Positions 17,558 to 26,119 of a DNA stretch of 64,000 bases are shown here, piece after piece. The notes below the pieces were generated by a model. It saw only the letters and a list, made by a program, of their open reading frames with translations, was not told the DNA's origin and did not search any database. The position numbers were made by a program, and so were the translations under genes. This stretch comes from a virus, in the IMG/VR virus record IMGVR_UViG_3300028146_000008, positions 1 to 64,000 of that record. One strand, written 5' to 3'. How positions within the stretch are numbered: the stretch's first letter is position 1; each line of letters begins with the position of its first letter.

Positions 17558-20500
17558 TTACTTTTCATTCCAGTGACTTCCGTACACGGTCTGTGAAAGC
17601 ATTTCATTCTGGATCGTGTCTGTACTGCCGAAGTCCACCTTCACTTGCATGTGTCGGCAGAACGTCCCCTGTGGGGGAGCAATACCGCCAACGCTTTGAG
17701 CAAGGTAGTAGCGATTCGTGTACAGGCTCGATCCTTGTCGGGTCGCACCGTATCGCCACGGAGAATCTTGCGGCGGCAGTCCGGTGGGCAGAACGTAAGC
17801 AGACAAATCTTCAAAACTCGTGCTGGAACCGCTCTGAAGTGTTGCGTTAACTCCGCTGGAGTTGATGACGGTGAAAGTGTTTCCACCAATCCCTGTGATG
17901 ATAAACGTTCCGTTGTTTCCGGAATTTGCCATACCTGTGATGGTCACGCCTTGGCCTACTACCGGAGCAAAACCTGAAACCAGTGTGTAGGTGTAAGTTG
18001 TGTTGCTTCCGCTTTGGGCAGCCGCAGTGATGGTCATCACCGAGTCAACTACTTCGTCCAGAAGAACCGCGAGTCGGGGAGATGTTCCTTTTTTAAAGAA
18101 CTCACAAGTGATGAATCCGACTTCGGCCAGTTGACCAGGGTTGGCAAGAACCATCGAACCGAAAGTGAAGTTCGCTGGGTACGCGCTGCCGTTGTCACTG
18201 AATGTCGTGTAGGTCGAATCCCGCACAAGCACGGGTTGATTTGAAGTAGTAGACCCCATCAGAAGTGCGTGCTGGCCGGGAGCTACTTCGAGCGAGGCGA
18301 TAGCTTTAACTCCACCGACGATATTCGCTTTTGGACTCCACAGTGGACCACTGATCGCAGAGTCGGGAGCCGGGGTGGTCACACATCGGAACCAACCGGT
18401 TGAACCGTCCGCTACGAACAGAGCTGCGTCGTTGTGTCCTTGGGAGTGGAACGAAACGTAAGCCGATGACGGGGAAAATGTCGTGCTGCGGCCATTGTAA
18501 ACACTGAGTTGGTCTGCGATGCTTTTCCCTGTTCCCGCTACGCCTTGGTTCGGGTCCAGTGTCACTACTTGGCTGTCCGCAGTGAATAGATCAATCAGTC
18601 CGCCGCGCACGGTCAAAGCGTTGTACGACGTTAGCCCAAGTCCTGGAATGTAAATGTTCGGGTACATTGCACTTATGAGAGGGCCGCCCGACACAATTCC
18701 TAGATCAGACGTGGTGAAAATCAATAGCCCGATGTTAGTCGGTACTTCGCGCGTGACTGTGGACGGAAACGTAAAAAACTGGCCGGGGTTGAACGCAGTG
18801 TAGCCATTTCCCGGAGGCTGGCTTGAGCCGCCAACGTTTGGCCCCTGAGACGCATAAACTGTCGCACCTACGCTGTAAAAAATACGCCCGAAATATTGGG
18901 TCATATTTATCGCACCTGGAAGCGGTGGATCGTTGGAGTGGTTGATGGGCGCAACGACCAGTGTGTTCAGACCTGCGAACAGGTTATTCGCCACGTCAGG
19001 CAAGAAATCCTGGAACTGCCACGGTTGGGCAACACCGTTGATTGGCGATGGATTTTTAATGTCCGTCAGCCAGAAATATGTCGCACCGCCATCGAAAGTC
19101 CGAAAGATCGAAATCGTGTCTACCTGGGGATCGGTGCTTCCAATTCCGGATACGTACACAACGGAACCGGCGTTCGCTCCCGCCGCCATCTGAACGGAGG
19201 GGGACGCGGTTGAAACGCTGCCATCTGCGGAACCGGTTGGAAACGTGCCTTGGTCTACCGCAGGGCTTGGAGTAGATGCTGAACTCCCGAGCAGAACCCC
19301 GCCGCCACCGATGGACTGTGGTGAATACAAATCTACTGCAGACCGAGCTTTGAAGGCATACACATATCCGTAGCCTTTAGTCCAAGAAATCGAGTTCGCT
19401 GCTTGCGCTGCAACGTTCCGCCAAGTGATTTGGGTGTTGGAAGTGCTTGGGTCGAGAACAAAATTCTGAGAAATAACTGACCACGTTGGCTGGACGAGTC
19501 CGGATTTTCCTGACGTGATTGCAGCTTGGACGAATCCACTGCCGATCACTTGTGAACCACCGTAAGGTGATGTAGCCGATGGCGGAATGAATCCCGCGCT
19601 GGGCAGATGCCAAATCGTGTTCACAGCCCAAGTGACAGGCGGACCTACGCAGGTCCAGACTACAGACCCATCCGCAGTGTGGTCGCCGTAAGCGAACCCC
19701 CACGCTGTGGGTCGGCCCCCGGAATTTTCCAAACCTTGGTTGGTCCAGGTGACCGTTCCGTCTGTTGTGGTTCCGCCTACGGTTTGGTTCCAAGTCGGAC
19801 CAGCCTTCGCAGTTCCAGTGTCCGCTCCCGCTCCGATGTCGTCGTGGGAGATGTTGACGGTAAAAGTGGTTCCAGACGGAGTGCTGGTAATAATTGCGTT
19901 TACAACGTTGAATGTCGCGTTATGCGTACTGCCTGTGACAGTAACTTGCTGCCCGCTCGTATAGCCGTGAGCCGCAGACGCAGTGTAGGTTGCAACTCCA
20001 GCAGTCAGAACCGTGTTCGTCAGAGTTTTCGTGACGCCGGAGGTGCCACCCGTGGTTACTTTCTGAACGTAGCCGTTCGGGTCCCCGATGGTTGCGTTAA
20101 GCGGGTAAACATGGCCCGCTTGCCACTGTGCGACCGGCTGAGTGCTTCCCGTAGCGCCAGTCTGAGTGCAAACCTGCATGTTGCCGTTGGAATCTTTTAC
20201 AACCCCAAACGTAGCTTGTGTTCCCGACCAAGCGGAGTAATTCGTCAGCGCGGTCCAAGTATCCGAACCTTGAGAAATCCAAATAAGCTGATTATCGGTT
20301 ACCTGGGATCCTGCAGCAGCTTGGAACGCAGGCGCGTACCCTGAACCCGACGTTCCGCCGCCTGAGATTTGCAAGAAAACAGTTTGCGTGTTTCCGTTGG
20401 AGGGCAGAATCGGTTCAGCGATAGCATGAGACGCCAACGTTGGATTGTTGTTGGCAAAAGCCGGATAGCTGTGGCTTGGCTGCCATCTACCGACCGGCCC

Positions 20501-21763
20501 GAGGTCGTACCATTTAACCGTTCCATCCCAAACGTTGCTGCCGATAACTCCGGTAAAGTTCGGATAAGAACCATCTGTGGTTCCTTGAGCAAACCCTGGT
20601 GCGCCGTTTCCCTGGAGGTGGCCAGTTTTCGGATCGTAGATGATTGCAGGGTTGGCTAGGGTGCCTCCGACCGCGTTGTTATTAAAAACTTTTCCCGCAC
20701 CCCAACTTGCGATTGGACCCCAGTTCGTCCAAGTGATGGTTCCACCGCCTGTGGTGTCCAGCGTGGTTCCACCGGGGTTTTGATTCCACGGAGGCTCACC
20801 GTTGCCCGACGTACCGTACTGCGAATTCGGATTTGAACCGTCCGCATTAACGGAAATTAGTTGCTGCGCGGTGCCGGTTACGTTGTCGTGGATCAACCCC
20901 ATCGTGGAGTAAACGGTGCTGGCTTGCCAAACTACGGCTGCAGCACCTGACGCGACGATATTTAAAGTCGGGGCAACTCCGGGAGCCGTGATTCCCCAAT
21001 TCCAAGTAGCATTCGCGAAACCTGTATCCGCTGCGCTTGCGATGTCCGCATGAGTAAGGCTGAACTGGAACTGAGTAGTGTTCGCTTGCGTGATCGTGAA
21101 TGTGCCGTTAAAAGCGCCGCCACCGTTTGTGGTTTGAGAAATGACTACGGTTTGGCCAACCGCGAAGTTATTCTGAGACGTAATCGTTGCAACATTGGCG
21201 GTCAGCGAGGTATTCGTGATCGTGGTGAAACTGTTGCCGGGATTTCCGATTCCGAAGTCCAGCCATTTTTGCTGTTCGACCGTATCGCTGAAATAAAGGG
21301 ACTGGCCTACGCCTTGAAAAAAAGTTTGTGTGACGGTTCCCGTTTTCGTGAAGATCGGAATCACACCCTGGGACGCGGTTCCGTTTCCGTTCGTGTAACC
21401 ACCGACTAAATAAATCGCAGTCGGTGTGTCGGCAAAAACGCGGATTGTTCCACCTAGTTCGTGGAAGGAATAAAATGAATCAATGACTCCGGGTACAACG
21501 GAGGAAGAAATGTATGGTGTAAGACCCGCCGTATTTCCCGGACGGCGGCAGATCGTCAGTCTTTCCGAGACTTCTACGTTCTGGCCATCAATCAGTGCGT
21601 CCGTGCCACCGAGCTGGTAATATTTTTCATAAATTACTCCGGTTGGTGAACGCAGCGGATTACGATTTGTGACAATTCCGAGGAAGAACCGATTTGTAAA
21701 GATCGGACTCCAACGACTATCTTTTTCGTCTTTTGCGCCAGCGGCCTGGAGTACGGTAGTCAT
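17558..21763 (-). CDS. Giant modular tail protein
   Basis: 1401 residues. The N-terminus (SPIFTNRFFLGIVTNRNPLR) and the central region around 'VVAPINHSNDPPLPGAINMT' look like a tail hub or stopper protein. Into it are inserted several copies of two modules: a 60-70 residue Ig-like unit (GVATYTASAAHGYTSGQQVT...) and a Trp-rich unit ending in DGTVTWTN-type motifs. Both modules recur in neighbouring proteins. The gene shares a base with the adaptor-like gene upstream. Confidence 0.88.
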   Translation of the reverse strand: MTTVLQAAGAKDEKDSRWSPIFTNRFFLGIVTNRNPLRSPTGVIYEKYYQLGGTDALIDGQNVEVSERLTICRRPGNTAGLTPYISSSVVPGVIDSFYSFHELGGTIRVFADTPTAIYLVGGYTNGNGTASQGVIPIFTKTGTVTQTFFQGVGQSLYFSDTVEQQKWLDFGIGNPGNSFTTITNTSLTANVATITSQNNFAVGQTVVISQTTNGGGAFNGTFTITQANTTQFQFSLTHADIASAADTGFANATWNWGITAPGVAPTLNIVASGAAAVVWQASTVYSTMGLIHDNVTGTAQQLISVNADGSNPNSQYGTSGNGEPPWNQNPGGTTLDTTGGGTITWTNWGPIASWGAGKVFNNNAVGGTLANPAIIYDPKTGHLQGNGAPGFAQGTTDGSYPNFTGVIGSNVWDGTVKWYDLGPVGRWQPSHSYPAFANNNPTLASHAIAEPILPSNGNTQTVFLQISGGGTSGSGYAPAFQAAAGSQVTDNQLIWISQGSDTWTALTNYSAWSGTQATFGVVKDSNGNMQVCTQTGATGSTQPVAQWQAGHVYPLNATIGDPNGYVQKVTTGGTSGVTKTLTNTVLTAGVATYTASAAHGYTSGQQVTVTGSTHNATFNVVNAIITSTPSGTTFTVNISHDDIGAGADTGTAKAGPTWNQTVGGTTTDGTVTWTNQGLENSGGRPTAWGFAYGDHTADGSVVWTCVGPPVTWAVNTIWHLPSAGFIPPSATSPYGGSQVIGSGFVQAAITSGKSGLVQPTWSVISQNFVLDPSTSNTQITWRNVAAQAANSISWTKGYGYVYAFKARSAVDLYSPQSIGGGGVLLGSSASTPSPAVDQGTFPTGSADGSVSTASPSVQMAAGANAGSVVYVSGIGSTDPQVDTISIFRTFDGGATYFWLTDIKNPSPINGVAQPWQFQDFLPDVANNLFAGLNTLVVAPINHSNDPPLPGAINMTQYFGRIFYSVGATVYASQGPNVGGSSQPPGNGYTAFNPGQFFTFPSTVTREVPTNIGLLIFTTSDLGIVSGGPLISAMYPNIYIPGLGLTSYNALTVRGGLIDLFTADSQVVTLDPNQGVAGTGKSIADQLSVYNGRSTTFSPSSAYVSFHSQGHNDAALFVADGSTGWFRCVTTPAPDSAISGPLWSPKANIVGGVKAIASLEVAPGQHALLMGSTTSNQPVLVRDSTYTTFSDNGSAYPANFTFGSMVLANPGQLAEVGFITCEFFKKGTSPRLAVLLDEVVDSVMTITAAAQSGSNTTYTYTLVSGFAPVVGQGVTITGMANSGNNGTFIITGIGGNTFTVINSSGVNATLQSGSSTSFEDLSAYVLPTGLPPQDSPWRYGATRQGSSLYTNRYYLAQSVGGIAPPQGTFCRHMQVKVDFGSTDTIQNEMLSQTVYGSHWNEK

Positions 21764-22698
21764 TACAGTGCTTGCCGTTCCTGTACACCTTGGGAGGTTT
21801 TAAGATTTACGGATTGTTGCTCCGTCATGGTGTTGAGCCACGCGGCCTGGAATATGTTCTTCTCGGATTCTTCAAGTCCTTCAGCCACTCCGAGTAGTGC
21901 GGAAACAAACTTCTGACTGGCGGCTTGCCAACGGCTGTCGTTGTTGTAGGCCATCATCAGCGCGACAAATCCCCACTGATAAATGTAGGAATAGTGGTCA
22001 GGGATCGGTGCCCATGTTTGGGCTGTAGTGGTGATAAGCGCGGGCACCCGTTTTTGGAAAATAACTTCGACGGTGTAGCTGCGATCCGGAATCGGGAGTA
22101 GGCGGAACGTGATGTTTCCAGCGTTGTCGTCAATCTGGGCGGAAATCTTCGCAGGCGAGCCAAGCTCACTGCCGGTGCCGATGACGCTCAAAACTTCGGA
22201 GATTTCTGTAGTCGTGCCTACTACTGCAGTGCCTGTATCGACTGCGCTGCCAACGGTTTGATTCAAGAGAACGGTGAACTGAGAACCTGTAGCTGAGTTG
22301 ACGGGCTGGTTAGTGATGTTAAAAACGCCGCCACCGTTTGTGGTTCCGACTACCGAAACTAAGTCGCCTGGACGGAAAGTGTTCGTGGACGTGTAAGTTG
22401 CAACTCCACCGGTAGCCACTGTGTTGGTGATTGTCGCGGCGGGAATTTTGTAACTGGCTTTTTCAATGAACCCAAAGGTTGCGGCAGAGGTCGCGTAATC
22501 TTGCGCTCCCGCAGTCGCATTAAGAGTTACCGAGCCCCTGTTCCAGTTGAAAATGAACGGAGGGCCGATAATCGTTTGCAACACGATATTCGCAGCCGTG
22601 ATAGCTGGATCGCTGTTTGTTCCTACGGTCAGAGGGCGATACCCGCCAAACGTTTGGGCATAGCCTACTGACTGAGCTACCGTGACTGTGGTTGCCAC
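21763..22698 (-). CDS. Head-tail adaptor-like protein with inserted Ig-like module
   Basis: 311 residues. The N-terminal 'GPPFIFNWNRGSVTLNATAG' with the downstream helical C-terminus (YNNDSRWQAASQKFVSAL, LEESEKNIFQAAWLNTM) matches the layout of the 364-residue gene at 25025-26119 (QAFNWKFNRMNP... RAKYQDMYSNWQKSL). They look like distant paralogues of a podovirus neck/adaptor protein. Residues about 90-165 are an inserted Ig-like module (GGVATYTSTNTFRPGDLVSV) shared with the giant tail protein. Confidence 0.82.
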   Translation of the reverse strand: MATTVTVAQSVGYAQTFGGYRPLTVGTNSDPAITAANIVLQTIIGPPFIFNWNRGSVTLNATAGAQDYATSAATFGFIEKASYKIPAATITNTVATGGVATYTSTNTFRPGDLVSVVGTTNGGGVFNITNQPVNSATGSQFTVLLNQTVGSAVDTGTAVVGTTTEISEVLSVIGTGSELGSPAKISAQIDDNAGNITFRLLPIPDRSYTVEVIFQKRVPALITTTAQTWAPIPDHYSYIYQWGFVALMMAYNNDSRWQAASQKFVSALLGVAEGLEESEKNIFQAAWLNTMTEQQSVNLKTSQGVQERQAL

Positions 22699-23541
22699 TT
22701 ATTCTTCCTTTTTATCTTTGTGCCAGTCGAACCAGTCTGAGCAGTATTCGTCTATCGGAGCGGGAATCAGTTCAGAGCCATTCCACTTAATGAAGTACTC
22801 GTTTGTGCAGGTCTTTTTATCGTCGCCGAGATATTCACACTTCGCGCAACTTGATCCGCCCTTTGGAACTACCATCCCCGGTACATGATCTTCTGGGTAT
22901 CTCGGGCGTTCGGCGTCTTTTTTGTCGCGCTTTTTGAAAATCGGCTCGATCCCGGACTTTGTGAAAGTCAGGATTCCGCCCGGTTCGGTCATTCCTTCGT
23001 AGCCAACTTCTTTCCCACCTTTGTTTACATGGTGGTATAGGAATGAGGTGTTGGAACCGTGACCAATCACGATGAAAGATACGGGCCGTTTAAGCTGTTT
23101 ACTAACTGAAGTGACTGCTTCCGTGATGTCCGCAAAAACCTTGGCTTGGCGTTTGTTGAAAGTGTTTAGAGATTCGCCGCCCGGAATCTTCTTCTCGGGG
23201 TGCTCCATGAACTCATCAAGCGGATGTGCGGTTTTGCTTTTCCCTGTGAAGTCGCCAACATCTACTGGACGGAGCCGTTTGTCGGTGATGATTTCTTTGA
23301 CGCCTAAAATGTCGGCTATAATCTTGGCAGTTTCTTGAATACGCGAGAGATCGTCTGCGATGATGACGGGCGAATCGACTCCCAGACCTTTCAGATAGAT
23401 TCCGGCGTCTTTAGCGTCCTGTTTTCCGTTTTCATCCAGTTGAGCGAACTCTTCATTCGACCAGCCACGGTAGATATTTTTTTCGTTGCCTCGGGTTCGG
23501 CCATGTCTGACCATGTGAAAAATAGGTTGACTTAATGCCAT
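22699..23541 (-). CDS. Histidine phosphatase fused to a Cys-rich C-terminal domain
   Basis: 280 residues. The first ~190 form a phosphoglycerate-mutase-like domain: RHG at residues 12-14 (catalytic His), Arg in 'ADDLSRIQETAKI', and the second His in IVIGHGSNT. The last ~50 residues hold four cysteines (SSCAKCEYL, KTCTNEYF, DEYCSDWF), a motif also seen as a separate small protein in other phages, resembling a high-potential iron-sulfur or zinc site. The substrate is unknown; a sugar phosphate would fit the glycan genes of this phage. The ATG lies inside the divergent promoter at 23527-23555. Confidence 0.88.
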   Translation of the reverse strand: MALSQPIFHMVRHGRTRGNEKNIYRGWSNEEFAQLDENGKQDAKDAGIYLKGLGVDSPVIIADDLSRIQETAKIIADILGVKEIITDKRLRPVDVGDFTGKSKTAHPLDEFMEHPEKKIPGGESLNTFNKRQAKVFADITEAVTSVSKQLKRPVSFIVIGHGSNTSFLYHHVNKGGKEVGYEGMTEPGGILTFTKSGIEPIFKKRDKKDAERPRYPEDHVPGMVVPKGGSSCAKCEYLGDDKKTCTNEYFIKWNGSELIPAPIDEYCSDWFDWHKDKKEE

Positions 23542-23555
23542 TCTTGTGGTATCCT
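23527..23555 (+). promoter_or_regulatory. Sigma70-type promoter, predicted leaderless transcript
   Basis: TTGACT (23527-23532), 17 nt, TATCCT (23550-23555), with TGTGG before the -10 box. ATG 23562 follows after six nt. Confidence 0.65.
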
Positions 23556-23561
23556 ATAAAT

Positions 23562-23777
23562 ATGCTGAAATGGTTCCGCTTTAAACTGTGGCAAATAAAC
23601 AACTGGCTAAACAGCAGACCGTGCTTTCACGGTAAAGGCTGGCTTGTGGCGGAAGAGTATAAGAAATACCGGAGTTTCGTTTCTGCCCCAGAGCGAGGTA
23701 TAAGGCTTACTTGTCGCCGTTGCAACAAGATGTGGCCTACAGCGCCCCGAGAAGTCCTTGACGAACTTTCCCGTTAG
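23562..23777 (+). CDS. Small basic protein with Cys motif
   Basis: 71 residues from ATG 23562 (MLKWFRFKLWQINNW). It is rich in Trp, Arg and Lys and has a CRRCNKMW motif near residue 52, half of a zinc ribbon. It is an isolated plus-strand gene inside the leftward late region, with its own promoter and a 3' end that overlaps the convergent gene 23737-24102 by 41 nt. No family recognised. Confidence 0.7.
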   Translation: MLKWFRFKLWQINNWLNSRPCFHGKGWLVAEEYKKYRSFVSAPERGIRLTCRRCNKMWPTAPREVLDELSR

Positions 23778-24102
23778 TATCGAACCCCTGGTAATCACTT
23801 CCCTCAACAGCTGGTGCTTCTAACGGGCTGTTTAGGTTTGGTGGATTCGACCCGTTCGGGTTTTTAATTGCGAACATCGGAGTGCCGCCATTTGTTCCGA
23901 CATAAGTTGCCGCTGGATCGGCGGTTGTTCCGTCCGTGACGCTCACGGATTGATCTTGATAAATCTGGGATGTTGTAACCGTCTGCAATTGTGTAACTGA
24001 ATCGCCTTCTGAGAAAACTTGAGCGGTTGGGCCAGTCGTGGGTAACGGAACTAAATTCTCGGCGCTTTGCAGGGTTTTTTGAGTTCCAGTTAAAACGATC
24101 AT
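23737..24102 (-). CDS. Hypothetical structural-region protein
   Basis: 121 residues from ATG 24102, chosen because it overlaps the upstream stop (ATGA); a longer frame to 24261 would lie inside the neighbour. Rich in Thr, Asn, Pro and Gly (NPNGSNPPNLNSPLE). Part of five tightly coupled small genes between the adaptor-like proteins. Unknown function. Confidence 0.75.
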   Translation of the reverse strand: MIVLTGTQKTLQSAENLVPLPTTGPTAQVFSEGDSVTQLQTVTTSQIYQDQSVSVTDGTTADPAATYVGTNGGTPMFAIKNPNGSNPPNLNSPLEAPAVEGSDYQGFDTNGKVRQGLLGAL

Positions 24103-24482
24103 CTTTGTGCTACCGCTGGATTGAACGGGCTGGATTGATTCGTTCCGGGATTGTTCACTGAACCAAATCCGCCTGCGTTCTGGTAAAGCGGCCCGGTTCC
24201 GTAAGCTAGATTTTCTGAGGTTAAATCCACGGGATACGGTCGCCATGAACCATCCGGCCATTGGTAAGTTGCTCGCGCGTCCGCTGTCGTGATGATTAGC
24301 GCCGGATCCTGAGTGCTCGGGGCGACGTTTGGTGAACTTGTCGGCCCTGCGGGGTTGACTCCTGGATTATCCAGAACCGAAGATTCAACGAACGGAGCAG
24401 TCGAGACCCCGTTGGCCGGAATAACCGGTGTCGGGTTCGGCTGCGGATTTAATTGCTGGGCGTCTATTTCTACGTGGATCAT
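24099..24482 (-). CDS. Hypothetical Pro-rich protein
   Basis: 127 residues from ATG 24482 (MIHVEIDAQQLNPQPN), coupled to the upstream stop by ATGA. The first 60 residues are Pro/Asn-rich and probably disordered; 'TYQWPDGSWRPYPVD' marks a short ordered part. It resembles its neighbours in composition (all carry DNPG or NPG motifs), suggesting a family of small virion proteins. Confidence 0.75.
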   Translation of the reverse strand: MIHVEIDAQQLNPQPNPTPVIPANGVSTAPFVESSVLDNPGVNPAGPTSSPNVAPSTQDPALIITTADARATYQWPDGSWRPYPVDLTSENLAYGTGPLYQNAGGFGSVNNPGTNQSSPFNPAVAQR

Positions 24483-24601
24483 CGTTGGTAGTAAGCGATA
24501 ATTCTTTGTTCGTATAACCGCATCCGCTCGATGTAAGCGGCCCATCCTGGTTTCCACTTCGGAGGCCAGTGATCTTTTTTATGACTTTTGCGTGTCTTCA
24601 C
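24479..24601 (-). CDS. Tiny basic protein
   Basis: 40 residues from GTG 24601 with AGGAG 5 nt upstream: MKTRKSHKKDHWPPKW, then a basic amphipathic helix (YIERMRLYEQRII). The strong ribosome binding site and the ATGA overlap with the next gene support it. Unknown function. Confidence 0.7.
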   Translation of the reverse strand: MKTRKSHKKDHWPPKWKPGWAAYIERMRLYEQRIIAYYQR

Positions 24602-24609
24602 AAAATCTC

Positions 24610-24783
24610 CTAGCTCAGTGGCGGATACGGACTTGGGTTCGGGTTCTCAATTTGTGAACTGACCACCGGTTGCGTGATTGCGGGCACTCCATAGAATTCA
24701 TCCCAAGCGTAAAGTTCTCCAGGGGCAGGGCTTTGCGGGGCGACGGCCACGGTTGAGTTGATTGTTACGGTTAGTTCGCTCAT
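24610..24783 (-). CDS. Small Pro-rich protein
   Basis: 57 residues (MSELTVTINSTVAVAPQ ... SPYPPLS) from ATG 24783, coupled to the upstream stop (ATGA). Its start and composition resemble the two neighbours (xxxTVTINxT), so it is probably another member of the small structural set. Confidence 0.72.
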   Translation of the reverse strand: MSELTVTINSTVAVAPQSPAPGELYAWDEFYGVPAITQPVVSSQIENPNPSPYPPLS

Positions 24784-25025
24784 GGGGTTGGCGGTGCATT
24801 TACTGGGAACGCCTGGGTCAGTTTCTGGTTCACTAAGTAAACGTCTTGGACTCCGTATGGAAAAGAGTCCGAAACCGCTGGTGGAATAGTTCCGGGATTG
24901 TCCAACTCTGAAGAAACCACAAACACCACGTTTTGCAATGCTTGGTTCGGGATGATTTCTTGAACCGATCCCGCTGGTGGCGGCTGAATGTAAGTGACCT
25001 GTTCAGTTGTGAACGTCGCGTTCAT
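24780..25025 (-). CDS. Small structural-region protein
   Basis: 81 residues from ATG 25025 (MNATFTTEQVTYIQPP), overlapping the upstream stop. It contains ELDNPGTIPPAV, close to VLDNPGVNPAGP in gene 24099-24482, which supports a shared origin. A palindrome copy lies in the C-terminal codons. Function unknown. Confidence 0.75.
   Translation of the reverse strand: MNATFTTEQVTYIQPPPAGSVQEIIPNQALQNVVFVVSSELDNPGTIPPAVSDSFPYGVQDVYLVNQKLTQAFPVNAPPTP
24828..24842. repeat. Dispersed palindrome copy, GTTCACTAAGTAAAC
   Basis: One-base departure from the perfect palindrome, inside gene 24780-25025. Confidence 0.75.
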
Positions 25026-26119
25026 TAGTAGCCAAACGGGTATGCAGGCCCGACATAATTCCATGAGTTGTCGGACATGATCGTGGAACCTGGATAGAAT
25101 CCGGCGTTCTCCCGCTCGCGGTCGGCTTGCTGGCGAGCATTGACGAGAGATTTCTGCCAGTTTGAGTACATATCCTGGTACTTCGCTCGTTTGCGCGGAT
25201 CGGCGGCGTGCGCGTAGGTAAGAGCTACGAACCCGTCGCGGAAATATTTCGCGAAGTCATCCGGAATAGGCTCGATGGTCTGGTTGAAATTAGTGAACGG
25301 CCCGCCTTGTGCTCCGTTCTGATTCGTGAATGAAAAAGCCCGCCACTGCCCGGTGAGGGAGAACTGATAAACAATCCCAGTTTGAGGCGGGGTTGGGTAG
25401 CAGCGAATCCCCATGCCTTTGGGATTTACCGCAGTCCATACTACGGAGCCGTCAGTAACTGTGGTTGCGGTTTGGTTGGGATTTTGAGAGGTAGGATAGA
25501 CCGGGTTGAGGTTGGACGCGAATGGGTTGACTGCGCCCGTAGTTCCGAAGGTGGTCACGACCCAGAAGTTTCCAAAAGCATCCTGAACTTGCAGAATCGG
25601 ATTGATCGGTGCAGCGTACACGCCGAGCAGGGGGCCAATCACCATGTTCGGACCAGGGTTCAGACCGATGGTAGCGTTGCCTGTGTTGGCCGCGCCCCAT
25701 GTTGCGTAATAAAGTTGGTCATTCGGAAACCAGCAAATCTGTCCCGGACGCCCGTATTGGGTGGACGTTCTCGGGAGGTCGCGGACTACTTCAAGAGGCC
25801 ACACCGGTTTAGGAATCGCGGTGTTGTTGATGTCAACCAGCTCGCCGTGCTCGATCCAGCCAAGGTTTACGAGTCCTGGAATCGCGTAGTCCTGTTGGAA
25901 ACCGTTTGTGTAGAAATACGGAAACTGGTTTCCGGGGTTCATTCTGTTGAATTTCCAGTTGAACGCCTGGGAAATCATTTCAGTCATAACATCACAAGCT
26001 ATGACCAGGGCGGGCTGCAATGAATTTCCCGCAGATGTGCTCTGGACAACATCCGCTATATCGGGAAACGTTTTTGTATATGAAACAACTGAACCAATTG
26101 TAGTAGTGCTATTCGGCAT
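25025..26119 (-). CDS. Head-tail adaptor / neck protein
   Basis: 364 residues. The N-terminal helical part (DVMTEMISQAFNWKFNRMNP) and the C-terminal helical part (FVALTYAHAADPRKRAKYQD) flank an inserted Trp-containing module of about 90 residues (NPILQVQDAFGNFWVV ... TTVTDGSVVWTAVNPKG) that is the same kind of unit repeated in the 1401-residue tail protein. The split helical frame resembles the gene at 21763-22698. Position between capsid and tail genes fits an adaptor on the portal; inference. Confidence 0.82.
   Translation of the reverse strand: MPNSTTTIGSVVSYTKTFPDIADVVQSTSAGNSLQPALVIACDVMTEMISQAFNWKFNRMNPGNQFPYFYTNGFQQDYAIPGLVNLGWIEHGELVDINNTAIPKPVWPLEVVRDLPRTSTQYGRPGQICWFPNDQLYYATWGAANTGNATIGLNPGPNMVIGPLLGVYAAPINPILQVQDAFGNFWVVTTFGTTGAVNPFASNLNPVYPTSQNPNQTATTVTDGSVVWTAVNPKGMGIRCYPTPPQTGIVYQFSLTGQWRAFSFTNQNGAQGGPFTNFNQTIEPIPDDFAKYFRDGFVALTYAHAADPRKRAKYQDMYSNWQKSLVNARQQADRERENAGFYPGSTIMSDNSWNYVGPAYPFGY

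Noticed and set aside
19607-20344. 245-codon open frame on the plus strand
   Set aside because: Antisense to the giant tail protein; Arg/Ser-rich translation typical of a shadow frame, no ribosome binding site or promoter.
25382-26023. 213-codon plus-strand frame
   Set aside because: Lies wholly opposite the adaptor gene; no start signals and shadow-like composition.
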